Below, piece by piece: positions 18,546 to 26,534 of a DNA stretch of 64,000 nucleotides. The notes beneath the pieces are model-generated. The model searched no databases. It was not told the DNA's origin and saw nothing but the letters and a program-made list of their open reading frames with translations. The stretch's first letter is position 1. Each line of letters begins with the position of its first letter. The translations under genes were made by a program, and so were the position numbers. The stretch is from Nocardioides daejeonensis (GTDB lineage Bacteria; Actinomycetota; Actinomycetes; Propionibacteriales; Nocardioidaceae): NCBI RefSeq assembly GCF_003194585.1, contig NZ_QHKZ01000002.1:665145-729144 (forward strand). The letters are read 5' to 3'.

Positions 18546-19805
18546 ATGAACAACGAGAGCTACGGCGGCAGCACCCAGAGCCCGCCTCCCCCGCCCCCGG
18601 AGCCGGAGCACACCGGCCCCCGGGTCAGCCGCGACGACATCCGCGATCTGGGCCGGCTGCGTCGTACCCGCCATGACAAGTACGTTGCCGGCGTTGCCGG
18701 CGGTCTCGGTCGGCACCTCGACATCGACCCGGTCATCCTGCGGGTGGCGTTCGTGGTGCTCACCTTCTTCGGCGGCGCCGGCATCATCGTGTACGCCGCC
18801 TGCTGGCTGCTCGTTCCCGAGGACGGCAGCGACCGCGCCCAACTGGACCTCGACGTCCGCTCACGCACGGTGGCACTGGTCGGCGCGGGCGTGCTGGCGG
18901 CGCTGGCACTGGTCGGCGACGCCTTCGCCGAAGGCCCCGGAGGCTGGATCGCCTGGCCGCTGCTCGTCATCGGCCTGATCGCCTGGCTGGTGCTCTCCAA
19001 CCGCGACCGTCGGCGCTCGATGCGAGCGGCGGGGCCGTACCCGGCGCCAGGCTTCGCGCCGCCGGGCGCCGGCTTCCCGCCGCCAGGGAGCGGTGGCCCC
19101 GCGACGGCGTACGAGGGCACGGCCTTCCAGCCCGGTCCGACGCCGACCACGCAGCCGAGCGCGACGCCACCGCCCGTCTTCCGCGCCGACCGGATGCGCG
19201 ACCCACGCAAGCGCGGGCCCATCCTCTTCTGGTTCACCCTCTCGCTCATCGCACTCAGCCTGGGCACTCTGGGAATCGTCGACGGCGCCGGTGCGGCGAT
19301 CACCGACTCGGCCTACCCGGCACTCGCCCTGGGGATCATCGCTGCGGCCCTGTTGGTCGGAGCCTTCCTCGGCCGGGCCGGCGGGTTGATCCCCCTGGGA
19401 CTGGTGGCGACCGTGGTGCTCGTGGGCAGCACTGCTGCCACGCAGTACGACGGGAGCGTGATCCACGCGACGCCCGGGTCGAGTGCAGAGGTCGAGTCGA
19501 GCTACGACATGGCTGCCGGCGAGATCGTCCTCGACCTCACGGAGGTCCGCGACCTCGAGGGCCTGGATGGCCGCACCATCCGTCTCGACGGCGGTGCGGG
19601 CCGGATCGAGGTGCGCGTCCCCGAGCAGATCGATGTGATCGTCGACGCCAGCATCGACGCGGGAGGCGAGGTACGTGCCTTCGACCGCACCCGCAGCGGC
19701 TGGGACGTCAGCCTGAAGACCGAACACGACGGCGGCGTCGACGTGCCGACGCTGCGCTTGGACGCCGACCTTGTCTTCGGCGAGATCGAGGTGGTGACCC
19801 GATGA
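18546..19805 (+). CDS. PspC-domain membrane protein with LiaF-like C-terminal domain
   Basis: A 419-residue protein. A Pro-rich N-terminus is followed by a PspC domain (about 45-105, 'YVAGVAGGLGRHLDIDPVIL'), several membrane helices, a Pro/Gly-rich linker (about 165-205), more helices, and a C-terminal repeat-rich beta domain (about 310-419) resembling LiaF/DUF4097 ('AGEIVLDLTEV', 'GRIEVRVPEQIDV'). LiaF proteins hold LiaRS-type systems inactive. GGTGGAG precedes the ATG. Divergent from the PspC kinase and coupled by ATGA to the next gene. Confidence 0.87.
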   Translation: MNNESYGGSTQSPPPPPPEPEHTGPRVSRDDIRDLGRLRRTRHDKYVAGVAGGLGRHLDIDPVILRVAFVVLTFFGGAGIIVYAACWLLVPEDGSDRAQLDLDVRSRTVALVGAGVLAALALVGDAFAEGPGGWIAWPLLVIGLIAWLVLSNRDRRRSMRAAGPYPAPGFAPPGAGFPPPGSGGPATAYEGTAFQPGPTPTTQPSATPPPVFRADRMRDPRKRGPILFWFTLSLIALSLGTLGIVDGAGAAITDSAYPALALGIIAAALLVGAFLGRAGGLIPLGLVATVVLVGSTAATQYDGSVIHATPGSSAEVESSYDMAAGEIVLDLTEVRDLEGLDGRTIRLDGGAGRIEVRVPEQIDVIVDASIDAGGEVRAFDRTRSGWDVSLKTEHDGGVDVPTLRLDADLVFGEIEVVTR

Positions 19806-20149
19806 ACGACCAGCAGCACACCCAGCCCATCGGTGCCGGCCAGGCGCCCGACAGCGAGCCGAACGAGAGCACCTACGTGCTGCCCGACCCCCAAGCCGCC
19901 GACACACTCCCCAGCGGCGACAGTGGACCGGACGACGACTCCTGGCGCCATCCGGTCAACACCGGCCACCTGGTGATGGGCGTCGCCTTCGCCGGCATCC
20001 TCCTTGTCTGGGCGCTGCTCGTCGGCGACGTCGTCGAGTGGAGCGACGTGCGTTGGCTGCTCCCGCTGCCCTGGGTCGTCGCCGGTGCCGTCGGTCTCGC
20101 CGCAGCCACCCACACCAGCCTCCGGAGCCGACGCCGATCACCTGCCTGA
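19802..20149 (+). CDS. Small membrane protein coupled to the PspC/LiaF-like gene
   Basis: A 115-residue protein: an acidic, Pro/Asp-rich N-terminal half of about 55 residues, then two membrane helices (about 57-75 and 83-101) and an Arg-rich tail. Its ATG overlaps the upstream stop by four bases, so it is probably a component of the same envelope-stress module. No family recognised. Confidence 0.75.
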   Translation: MNDQQHTQPIGAGQAPDSEPNESTYVLPDPQAADTLPSGDSGPDDDSWRHPVNTGHLVMGVAFAGILLVWALLVGDVVEWSDVRWLLPLPWVVAGAVGLAAATHTSLRSRRRSPA

Positions 20150-20190
20150 ACCCGAGCCCCTGACGTCCTGCCTCCCGGCTGCCCCCGCGG

Positions 20191-20261
20191 CCCGGAGGCA
20201 GGACGTTGCGCGCAACGTCCTGCCTTCCGGCCGCCCCGCCAGCCACCCCGCAGGACGTCCG
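20191..20261. repeat. 71-bp repeat, copy A, with 30-bp perfect palindrome
   Basis: It begins CCCGGAGGCAGGACG and ends CGCAGGACGTCCG. A perfect palindrome, AGGCAGGACGTTGCG plus its complement, spans 20196-20225. By hand count it matches copy B (21435-21505) at 66 of 71 positions. Further GACGTCCTGC fragments lie at 20162-20175 and 20266. Confidence 0.93.
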
Positions 20262-20389
20262 AGTGGCAGGCGACGGGCTGCGTCACGTCGGTAGCCCGCT
20301 CTTCGCGGTCCGGGAGGTAGGCGCACCACTCCATCCACAGCCGGAGACCAGCGCGGTTCGGGCGGTGGCCGGAGGTGAACGGGCTTCCC

Positions 20390-21340
20390 ATGAACAGCAC
20401 CGGACCCACCCCGCGTCGTACTCACGCACTGGAAGACCTCGCCAGCCGGCAGGGCGATGTCGTCTCGCGCAGCCAGCTGTACGGCCTCGGCTACAGCAGG
20501 GCAGAGCTACGCGCACAGTTGCATGCGCGACGGTGGCAGCGCGTCGGCCGCCAGAGCCTCGCGCTCCATACCGGCCCGATCGCGACCTTCGGGCTGCTGT
20601 GGGCGGCCGTCTTCGAAGCCGGGCCACGGGCCATGCTCGACGGCGCCAGCGCGCTGATCGCCCACGGTCTGACCGGCTTCACCTCCACGCAGATCCGCGT
20701 GTCGGTGCCCAAGGGCGCCAAGATCCAGCGCAGGCGTACGCCGCATCTGGACATCCGCGAGACGCGCCGGTTCGCGGCGAGCGATCGTTCCCTGTCCGGT
20801 GTCCCGCGCACCTCTCCGGCGACCGCGGCAGTCCGCGGCGCACTCTGGGCGCGTAGTGAGCGCGAGGCGAGCCTGCTCGTGACCATGACTGTGCAGCAGG
20901 GCCTGTGCACCCCGGAGGACCTGGCCACGGAGCTGCTCCGGATCCGACGAGACAAGCGTCGCGCGCTCCTGGCTGACCTCATCATCGATCTCGCGGGCGG
21001 AATCCGCAGCCTCTCCGAGCTCGACTTCGTCAAGGGGTGCCGCGAACGAGGGCTTCCCGTGCCCGACCGACAGGTGCTCAGGCGCGCTGGCGGCAACCGC
21101 TACTACCTCGACTTCTACTACGACCGCTACGGCGTCGTGGTGGAGATCGATGGCATCCAGCATGGCTGGGCCAGCAACGCCATCGCTGACGCGACGCGGC
21201 ACAACGACGTGGCGCTCTCACGCGACATCGTGCTCCGGCTCCCGGTCCTGGGCCTTCGCGTCTGCCCCGACCTCTTCTATGCGCAGGTCCGCCAGGCCCT
21301 GATCGAGGCTGGCTGGCACGAGCAGGGCATCAGCGCCTGA
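20390..21340 (+). CDS. DUF559 (endonuclease-fold) protein with AbiEi-like N-terminal domain
   Basis: A 316-residue protein. The N-terminal 90 residues resemble the winged-helix region of AbiEi-type antitoxins ('LASRQGDVVSRSQLYGLG'). The C-terminal 100 residues match DUF559, a Vsr/restriction-endonuclease fold, with 'YYLDFYYDRYGVVVEIDG' and a following His. I start at the ATG at 20390; an earlier GTG overlaps the GGAGGT ribosome site. Such proteins are scattered through actinobacteria and their role is not established; no toxin gene is adjacent. The gene lies between two 71-bp palindromic repeats, which may mark it as an inserted cassette. Confidence 0.8.
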   Translation: MNSTGPTPRRTHALEDLASRQGDVVSRSQLYGLGYSRAELRAQLHARRWQRVGRQSLALHTGPIATFGLLWAAVFEAGPRAMLDGASALIAHGLTGFTSTQIRVSVPKGAKIQRRRTPHLDIRETRRFAASDRSLSGVPRTSPATAAVRGALWARSEREASLLVTMTVQQGLCTPEDLATELLRIRRDKRRALLADLIIDLAGGIRSLSELDFVKGCRERGLPVPDRQVLRRAGGNRYYLDFYYDRYGVVVEIDGIQHGWASNAIADATRHNDVALSRDIVLRLPVLGLRVCPDLFYAQVRQALIEAGWHEQGISA

Positions 21341-21434
21341 CGTCTCCCGGTCAGACGTCCTGCGCTCCGGTCGCCCGAGGCGCCACTTCGCAGGACACTG
21401 CTCACGACGTCCTGCCATGTGGTCGCGTTGGCAG

Positions 21435-21505
21435 CCCGGAGGCAGGACGTTGCGCGCAACGTCCTGCCGAACGGTCGCCCCGCCAACCACCCCGCAGGAC
21501 GTCCG
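21435..21505. repeat. 71-bp repeat, copy B, with 28-bp perfect palindrome
   Basis: Direct repeat of copy A, 1244 bp away. Palindrome GGCAGGACGTTGCG plus its complement at 21441-21468. Additional GACGTCCTGC and GCAGGAC fragments lie at about 21356-21370, 21390-21397 and 21406-21416, making this side a denser array. Confidence 0.93.
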
Positions 21506-21535
21506 GCCGAGGCAGGCGGCCCGGAGCGTGCGAGC

Positions 21536-22066
21536 ATGCCTGTCATGCAGCTCGACCTCTCCCCCGTCCTCGACCATCTCGACCTGGTGGCAGCCCCGGT
21601 GGCTGCGGCACTACGGGACTGGTCCGGCGCCACGCAGGTCACCGTCGCCCCGATCGACCCGGCGTACGCCGACACCGCAGCGATGTGCGAGGCCTACGAC
21701 CTGCCGATGACCGGAGGCGTGAACTGCGTCCTGGTCGGCGGCAGGCGGGACGGTGAGGAGCGGATCGCCGCCTGCCTGGTACGCGCCGACACCCGGGCCG
21801 ACGTCAACGGCGTGGTGAAGCGGACCCTCGACGTACGCAAGGCGTCGTTCCTCCCCATGGAGCGCGCCGTTGCCGACAGCGCGATGGAGTACGGCGGCAT
21901 CACCCCTCTCGGCCTGCCGCAGGAATGGCGTCTCCTCCTCGACTCCCGCGTCCTCGACGTGGAGTCGGCCTGTATCGGGTCCGGTCTGCGCAGCTCCAAG
22001 CTCTTCCTCCCCGGACGCGCGCTCGCGGGCCTGCCCGGCGCGGAGGTGCTCGACCTCGCTTCCTGA
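21536..22066 (+). CDS. YbaK/EbsC-family aminoacyl-tRNA deacylase-like protein
   Basis: A 176-residue protein of the YbaK/ProX-like superfamily that hydrolyses mischarged aminoacyl-tRNAs. Visible family features are 'GVNCVLVGGRRDGEERIAACLV', 'LDVRKASFLPMERAVADSAMEYGGITPLGLP' in its separate segments, and 'VESACIGSGLRSSKLFLPG' near the C-terminus. The ATG at 21536 has GGAG nine bases upstream; an ATG three codons later is possible. It stands alone after the repeat region. tRNA specificity cannot be told. Confidence 0.85.
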   Translation: MPVMQLDLSPVLDHLDLVAAPVAAALRDWSGATQVTVAPIDPAYADTAAMCEAYDLPMTGGVNCVLVGGRRDGEERIAACLVRADTRADVNGVVKRTLDVRKASFLPMERAVADSAMEYGGITPLGLPQEWRLLLDSRVLDVESACIGSGLRSSKLFLPGRALAGLPGAEVLDLAS

Positions 22067-22109
22067 CCACGGAAGCCGCGCGTGATCACCTCGCCGGCGC
22101 TTGCCACGA

Positions 22110-22126
22110 TGACAGTATTACTGTCA
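22110..22126. promoter_or_regulatory. Operator site A of the proposed MerR regulon
   Basis: A perfect 17-bp palindrome TGACAGTATTACTGTCA, 34 bp before the start of the DUF2236 gene at 22160. It is one of four close matches in the window to TGACAGT-N3-ACTGTCA. Confidence 0.7.
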
Positions 22127-22159
22127 CACTGATGATGGCATCGGTTGGACGGAGGAAGC

Positions 22160-22954
22160 ATGGCACGGCAGCAGGAGATCCACCTCGCGGACATCGTGGG
22201 CGAGCAGGCCCTCCTGCTGGGCGCGGGGTCGGCGGTGATGTACCAGCTCGCCATGAAGGGCGTCGGCCTCGGCGTCGCCGAGCACAGCACCACGTTGACA
22301 CGGCCCCTCGACCGACTGCGCACGACCCTCACGTACGTCTTCATCATGTCCTTCGGCTCCGACGCGGAGCGCGCGGCCCTGGTGCGCATGGTGAACAAGG
22401 CCCACGTGCCGATCCGCTCGGAGGGTCGCTACAACGCCTTCGATCCCGACCTCCAGCTCTGGGTCGCCGTGACGCTCGCCGAGAACGCCTGGATCTACGA
22501 GCGGATCTTCGGCGAGTTCGACGACGCCACCCGCGAGCGCCTGTACCGAGAGGGCCAGATCTTCGGCAACGCCCTGCAGGTCAAGCCGGACATGTGGCCC
22601 GCCGACGTCGCCGCCTACGAGGCCTACTGGGAGGAGACCATCGCCCAGCGGCTCGAAGCGGATCCGGCCATCCGGGCCTACGCACAGCGCCTGCTCTCCA
22701 CGAAGGGCGCAGCCTGGACGGCGAAGCCCCTGATCCCACTGCAGAGCCTGATGACGCGCGGGAACCTCGACCCGAGGGTCCGCGAGATCCTGGGCTTCAC
22801 CTGGTCGGCGCGCGACCAGCGGCTCTACGACCTCTTCTGGAAGATCTTCGTCCCGGTCTACCGCCTGGTGCCGCGCCCCCTCCGGCAGCTCCATGCACAC
22901 CTCATCGTCCGCGACTTCCGGCGGCGGTTGCGCACCAACAAGCGCGTGATCTGA
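22160..22954 (+). CDS. DUF2236 (MpaB/Lcp-like) oxygenase-domain protein
   Basis: A 264-residue all-helical protein of the DUF2236 family, which includes fungal MpaB and the haem-dependent rubber oxygenase Lcp. Family features seen are 'FIMSFGSDAERAALVRMVNKAH', 'YNAFDPDLQLWVAVTL' and the C-terminal 'LGFTWSARDQRLYDLFW'. The ATG at 22160 follows GGAGGAAGC. It is convergent with the MerR gene and carries operator A. A second member, at 61319-62191, has the same operator. Chemistry is inferred from the family only: oxidation of a hydrophobic substrate. Confidence 0.88.
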   Translation: MARQQEIHLADIVGEQALLLGAGSAVMYQLAMKGVGLGVAEHSTTLTRPLDRLRTTLTYVFIMSFGSDAERAALVRMVNKAHVPIRSEGRYNAFDPDLQLWVAVTLAENAWIYERIFGEFDDATRERLYREGQIFGNALQVKPDMWPADVAAYEAYWEETIAQRLEADPAIRAYAQRLLSTKGAAWTAKPLIPLQSLMTRGNLDPRVREILGFTWSARDQRLYDLFWKIFVPVYRLVPRPLRQLHAHLIVRDFRRRLRTNKRVI

Positions 22955-22969
22955 CCCAGCGGCGGCAGA

Positions 22970-23671
22970 TCAGTCCGAGCCGGTGCGGCTGAGCGAGGTG
23001 GTGATCACCTCGTTGGCAGCGCGCTGGAACTGGGTGACCAGCGCTTCCATCGTCAGCTGCCTCAAGGTCGCAACGGTCCCCTCGAAGGCGCGCACCTCCT
23101 CAGCGGAGTGCTCCTGCGCACGGAACGGCGCCACCACCTGGTGGCGCATGATGTCGGTGAGCTCCTCGGCGAGCGCGTCCATGTGGCGGGTGATCGCCTC
23201 CCCGGCGGCGCGCATGCTGTCCACAGGGATGTCGAGCTCGATCAGCTGCAGCGACACCCGGAGCGCAGGCATCGTCTCGAACTTGCGTCCGACCCTGACA
23301 ACGCCTCCGAGCGCAACCAGCAGGTCGATCTGCGCCGCACTGAGCTTGCGACCCGCCACCTCCTCGAGCTCGGCGCGGGTGAGCACCTGCAACGCCTGCG
23401 CATCCCAGGGGATCAGCATCGAGCGCCGCAGCACCAGCTCCTCGACCGTCGCATCGGCGGGCAGCGACCGCATGTAGCCCTCGATCGCCTGCAGCGTGAA
23501 ACCGTGGTCCTGCAGTGCGCGCACCATCTGCAGCCGCGACAGGTGCGCCTCGTCGTAGTAGGCCATCCGCCCCTGCCGGATCGGTGGAGGCAAGAGGCCG
23601 AGAGTGGCGTAGTACCGCGTCGTCCGCACGGTCATCCCGACCGCAGCGGCCAGCTCATCGATCGTGAGCAT
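22970..23671 (-). CDS. MerR-family transcriptional regulator
   Basis: A 233-residue regulator. The MerR winged helix is at residues 2-70 ('LTIDELAAAVGMTVRTTRYY', then 'YYDEAHLSRLQMVRALQDHG'). The C-terminal 150 residues are helical and lack the Cys ligands of metal-responsive MerR proteins, so a lipid or CoA-type effector is more likely. I use the ATG at 23671, which follows GGGGAGG; earlier starts would lie in the upstream dyad. It sits between the DUF2236 gene and the mce operon, both with the shared operator. Confidence 0.9.
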   Translation of the reverse strand: MLTIDELAAAVGMTVRTTRYYATLGLLPPPIRQGRMAYYDEAHLSRLQMVRALQDHGFTLQAIEGYMRSLPADATVEELVLRRSMLIPWDAQALQVLTRAELEEVAGRKLSAAQIDLLVALGGVVRVGRKFETMPALRVSLQLIELDIPVDSMRAAGEAITRHMDALAEELTDIMRHQVVAPFRAQEHSAEEVRAFEGTVATLRQLTMEALVTQFQRAANEVITTSLSRTGSD

Positions 23672-23693
23672 TCCCTCCGCCTCCCCTGCCATG

Positions 23694-23704
23694 ACTGTCA
23701 CAGT
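23694..23704. promoter_or_regulatory. Short dyad upstream of the MerR gene
   Basis: ACTGTCACAGT is a perfect 11-bp dyad built from the half-sites of the 17-bp operator but in another arrangement, 23 bp before the MerR start. It may be an autoregulatory site; weaker evidence than sites A, C, D and E. Confidence 0.4.
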
Positions 23705-23773
23705 AACGCTGCAATCGGTCGAATGCCAACCAGGCTATTGACGTACGCCGACAGTGATGTGACGCTCGCTCTG

Positions 23774-23790
23774 TCACAGTTCTACTGTCA
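23774..23790. promoter_or_regulatory. Operator site C, yrbE/mce operon promoter
   Basis: TCACAGTTCTACTGTCA matches TGACAGT-N3-ACTGTCA at 13 of 14 defined positions. It overlaps a plausible promoter (TGACGC at 23760-23765, 17-bp spacer, TACTGT at 23783-23788) and ends 13 bp before the first operon start. Confidence 0.68.
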
Positions 23791-23803
23791 ACGAGGGGGT
23801 TGC

Positions 23804-24670
23804 GTGGCGTCGCCGGGCTTGCTCACCGAGGTCGACCAGGAGTCACTCTCCCGGGGCTTTCGCGACGGGCTGCGCGACGGTTGGCGCGAGCGTCGCAGAT
23901 GGCAGCCGCTGGCTGAGGCGTTCGCGATGCTTCGCCTCGGCGAGCAGATGGTCACCGGGCTCCTGCGCAGCCTGCTCCTGCGTCGCTTCCCGTGGGAGGA
24001 GCTCCTCCTGCAGACCTGGTTCACGATCCGCGTCTGCACCCTGCCGGCGCTGGCGGTCTCCCTCCCCTTCGGGGTGATCCTCGCCCTCCAGGTCGGCGTC
24101 CTGGCGCAGGAGGTGGGCGCCGTCGCCTTCACCGGCGCCGGCAACACGCTCGCCGTCGTACGCCAGGCGTCGCCGATGATCACCGCCCTCATGCTGGCCG
24201 GGGTGGCCGGGTCGGCGATCTGCGCCGACCTCGGCGCGCGCAAGATCCGCGAGGAGCTCGACGCACTCGAGGTCATGGGCATCTCCGTCGTGGAGCGACT
24301 GCTGGTGCCCCGCATGCTTGCGACCGTCTTCGTCGCGGTGCTCCTCAACGGCGTCGTCATGTTCTTCACGATCATCACCACCCTCCTGGTCAGCGTGGTC
24401 CTGCAGGATCTGCCACCGGGGGCCTACCTTGCCTCGGTCACCACGCTCGCCGACCTCTCCGACCTCTGGCTCTCGCTCGGCAAGGCAGCGATCTTCGCTG
24501 TGATGTGCACGGTGATCGCCGCCCACCGTGGTCTGCGGGTGACGAGTGGCCCCACCGCGGTCGGCGACGCGGTGACCGGCGCCGTGGTCATCAACTTCGT
24601 CGCGCTCTTCGCCGTCAACTTCGCGATCTCCCAGCTCTGGTCGCAGATAGCCGGGGGGCCGCTCGGATGA
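23804..24670 (+). CDS. yrbEA: YrbE/MlaE-type ABC permease, first copy
   Basis: A 288-residue integral membrane permease of an MCE lipid transporter. The MlaE fold is recognised from 'LPALAVSLPFGVILALQVG', 'ADLGARKIREELDALEVMG' (the conserved EExDALEVMGI loop that contacts the ATPase) and the final helices. GTG start with GAGG seven bases upstream. First gene of an eight-gene operon; its stop overlaps the next start by four bases. No MlaF-type ATPase gene is present in the window, so the energy source is encoded elsewhere. Confidence 0.92.
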   Translation: MASPGLLTEVDQESLSRGFRDGLRDGWRERRRWQPLAEAFAMLRLGEQMVTGLLRSLLLRRFPWEELLLQTWFTIRVCTLPALAVSLPFGVILALQVGVLAQEVGAVAFTGAGNTLAVVRQASPMITALMLAGVAGSAICADLGARKIREELDALEVMGISVVERLLVPRMLATVFVAVLLNGVVMFFTIITTLLVSVVLQDLPPGAYLASVTTLADLSDLWLSLGKAAIFAVMCTVIAAHRGLRVTSGPTAVGDAVTGAVVINFVALFAVNFAISQLWSQIAGGPLG

Positions 24671-25482
24671 AGGCGTACACAGCGGCGACCAGACCTGCCG
24701 TCGAGATCGGCGAGCTCGTCCTACTCTCGTGGCAGGCACTGACCGGCATCCCGTTGGCGCTGCGGCGCTATCGCGGGGAGATCGGCCGAGTGCTGGCCGA
24801 GGTCACGCTCGGCTCCGGGATCTTCGTGGTGGGCGGCGGCGTGGTCGGCGTCGTCCTGCTGCTCTCGACGCTGACCGGCACCGAGGTCGGACTGGAGGGA
24901 TACAACGGCCTCGACGTGATCGGACTGGCCCCGCTGACCGGCTTCATCTCGGGTTACGCCAACACCCGGGAGCTCGCGCCGATCGTCGCCTCCCTCGGCT
25001 TCGCGGCCCGCATCGGCTGCGGCTTCACCTCGCGCATCGGCGCGATGCGGATCAACGAGGAGATCGACGCGCTCGAGTCCATGGCGATACGCCCCGTTCC
25101 CTACCTGATCAGCACCCGCCTAGTGGCGTCCCTGCTGGTGATGCTGCCGCTCTTCCTCATCGGTCTCGTCGGCACCTACGTCGCGACCGACTTCATGGTC
25201 ACCACCTTCTACGGGCAGTCAGCGGGCACGTACGAGCACTACTTCAGCACCTTCGTGGCGCCCATCGACGTCGTGTACGCCGGAGTGAAGGTCGTCGTGC
25301 TCACCCTCGTGGTGACACTGATCCACTGCTACTACGGCTTCACTGCCGAGGGCGGTCCCGAGGGTGTCGGCCGGGCGACCGGCATGGCGATCCGCACGAG
25401 CATCGTCGCCCTGACCGTGCTCGACATCCTGCTCACCCTGGCCCTGTGGGGGCCGGACCAACAGGTCCAGATCTCGGGGTGA
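24667..25482 (+). CDS. yrbEB: YrbE/MlaE-type ABC permease, second copy
   Basis: A 271-residue permease paired with the upstream YrbE. Features are 'GYANTRELAPIVASLGFAAR', 'GFTSRIGAMRINEEIDALES' in the coupling loop, and 'TLIHCYYGFTAEGGPEGVG' near the C-terminus, which is characteristic of the second permease in actinobacterial mce clusters. Overlaps of four bases at both ends show tight coupling with its neighbours. With YrbEA it should form the heterodimeric inner-membrane channel. Confidence 0.93.
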   Translation: MKAYTAATRPAVEIGELVLLSWQALTGIPLALRRYRGEIGRVLAEVTLGSGIFVVGGGVVGVVLLLSTLTGTEVGLEGYNGLDVIGLAPLTGFISGYANTRELAPIVASLGFAARIGCGFTSRIGAMRINEEIDALESMAIRPVPYLISTRLVASLLVMLPLFLIGLVGTYVATDFMVTTFYGQSAGTYEHYFSTFVAPIDVVYAGVKVVVLTLVVTLIHCYYGFTAEGGPEGVGRATGMAIRTSIVALTVLDILLTLALWGPDQQVQISG

Positions 25483-26534
25483 GCGCCGTGGCCGATCACA
25501 GCTACCTCATCCCGGCGAGCCGGCGCCTCAAGCTGCTGGTCGGGCTGATCACGCTCGCCTGCATGGCCGGTGTGACCACGTGGCTCGGCGGCAGCTACCT
25601 CGGCTGGTTCACCCGGGACCTGACCGTCGACGCGCGGCTTCCGGTCAGCGGCGACTCCCTGGGGGTGAACTCCGACGTGAAGTACCGCGGCCTCCGAGTC
25701 GGCCGTGTGGTCTCCGTCGAGACCGGCACGGAGCCGGTGGCCCATCTGGTGCTGATGTCCGAGCATGCCGCGGCGATCCCTGCCGACGTCCGGGCCCGGG
25801 TCCTGCCCGGCACCCTCTTCGGCAACGAGTACGTCGACCTCGTACGACCGCGCCGCACCTCGGCGGCTCCCGGCTCCCTGAGCAAGGGCGACACCGTGCC
25901 GGCCGACACCTCTGCCGCCTCGGTGCGCCTGATGGACGCCTTCACCTCCACCCAGCGGCTGCTCGTCGCCCTCGACCCTGCCGCGCTCGATGCCGCCGTC
26001 TCTCAGCTCGCCGAGGCACTGAGCGGTCGCGGCGACAACCTGCGCCGCTTCCTCGTCGACGCCGACCGGATGCTCGGTCGGTGGGAGGCCCTCAGCCCGC
26101 TTCTGCACCGTGACGTGGCTCTGCTCACCGAGGTAGCCGAGACCCTCGCCGACACCGAGCCCGCCTTCGTCCGCACGCTGCGCGACTCGCTCCCGGTGGC
26201 GCGACTCTGGGCCGAGGAGCAGCAGGCGATCACCGGCGTACTGCGGGAGACGGCGCGGTGGTTCGACACCGTCGACGGCTTCCTCCAGGAGCAGCACCCG
26301 GTCCTGCGTCCCCTGCTGGCCCAGAGCGCGGCGATCCTCCAGGTGATGGCAGCCAACAGCGGCCTGTTCAGCCTGGCGCTCGGTGCCTTTCCGGGCGTGG
26401 TCGAGAACGGCGCGGCCGCGGTGCAGGGAAACCGCATCCAGATGGAAGGCGTGATCGGGCTGCAGCTGCCGAGGCCGTACGGACCCGAAGACTGCCCCCG
26501 CTACGGGAAGCACGCGGGGAGGAACTGCCGATGA
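25479..26534 (+). CDS. mceA: MCE-family substrate-binding protein, MceA position
   Basis: A 351-residue protein with one N-terminal membrane helix (about 20-38) and the MCE/MlaD domain at about 45-130 ('LTVDARLPVSGDSLGVNSDVKYRGLRVGRVV' in its segments). A long helical region forms the tunnel in related complexes. GTG start chosen because it overlaps the yrbEB stop in GTGA. The Cys pair near the C-terminus recurs in other Mce proteins here. Role: subunit of the hexameric lipid-shuttling needle. Confidence 0.88.
   Translation: MSAVADHSYLIPASRRLKLLVGLITLACMAGVTTWLGGSYLGWFTRDLTVDARLPVSGDSLGVNSDVKYRGLRVGRVVSVETGTEPVAHLVLMSEHAAAIPADVRARVLPGTLFGNEYVDLVRPRRTSAAPGSLSKGDTVPADTSAASVRLMDAFTSTQRLLVALDPAALDAAVSQLAEALSGRGDNLRRFLVDADRMLGRWEALSPLLHRDVALLTEVAETLADTEPAFVRTLRDSLPVARLWAEEQQAITGVLRETARWFDTVDGFLQEQHPVLRPLLAQSAAILQVMAANSGLFSLALGAFPGVVENGAAAVQGNRIQMEGVIGLQLPRPYGPEDCPRYGKHAGRNCR

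Noticed and set aside
21419..21535. N-terminal extension of the YbaK-like gene into repeat copy B
   Set aside because: The extension translates the palindromic repeat, and a ribosome site precedes the later ATG.
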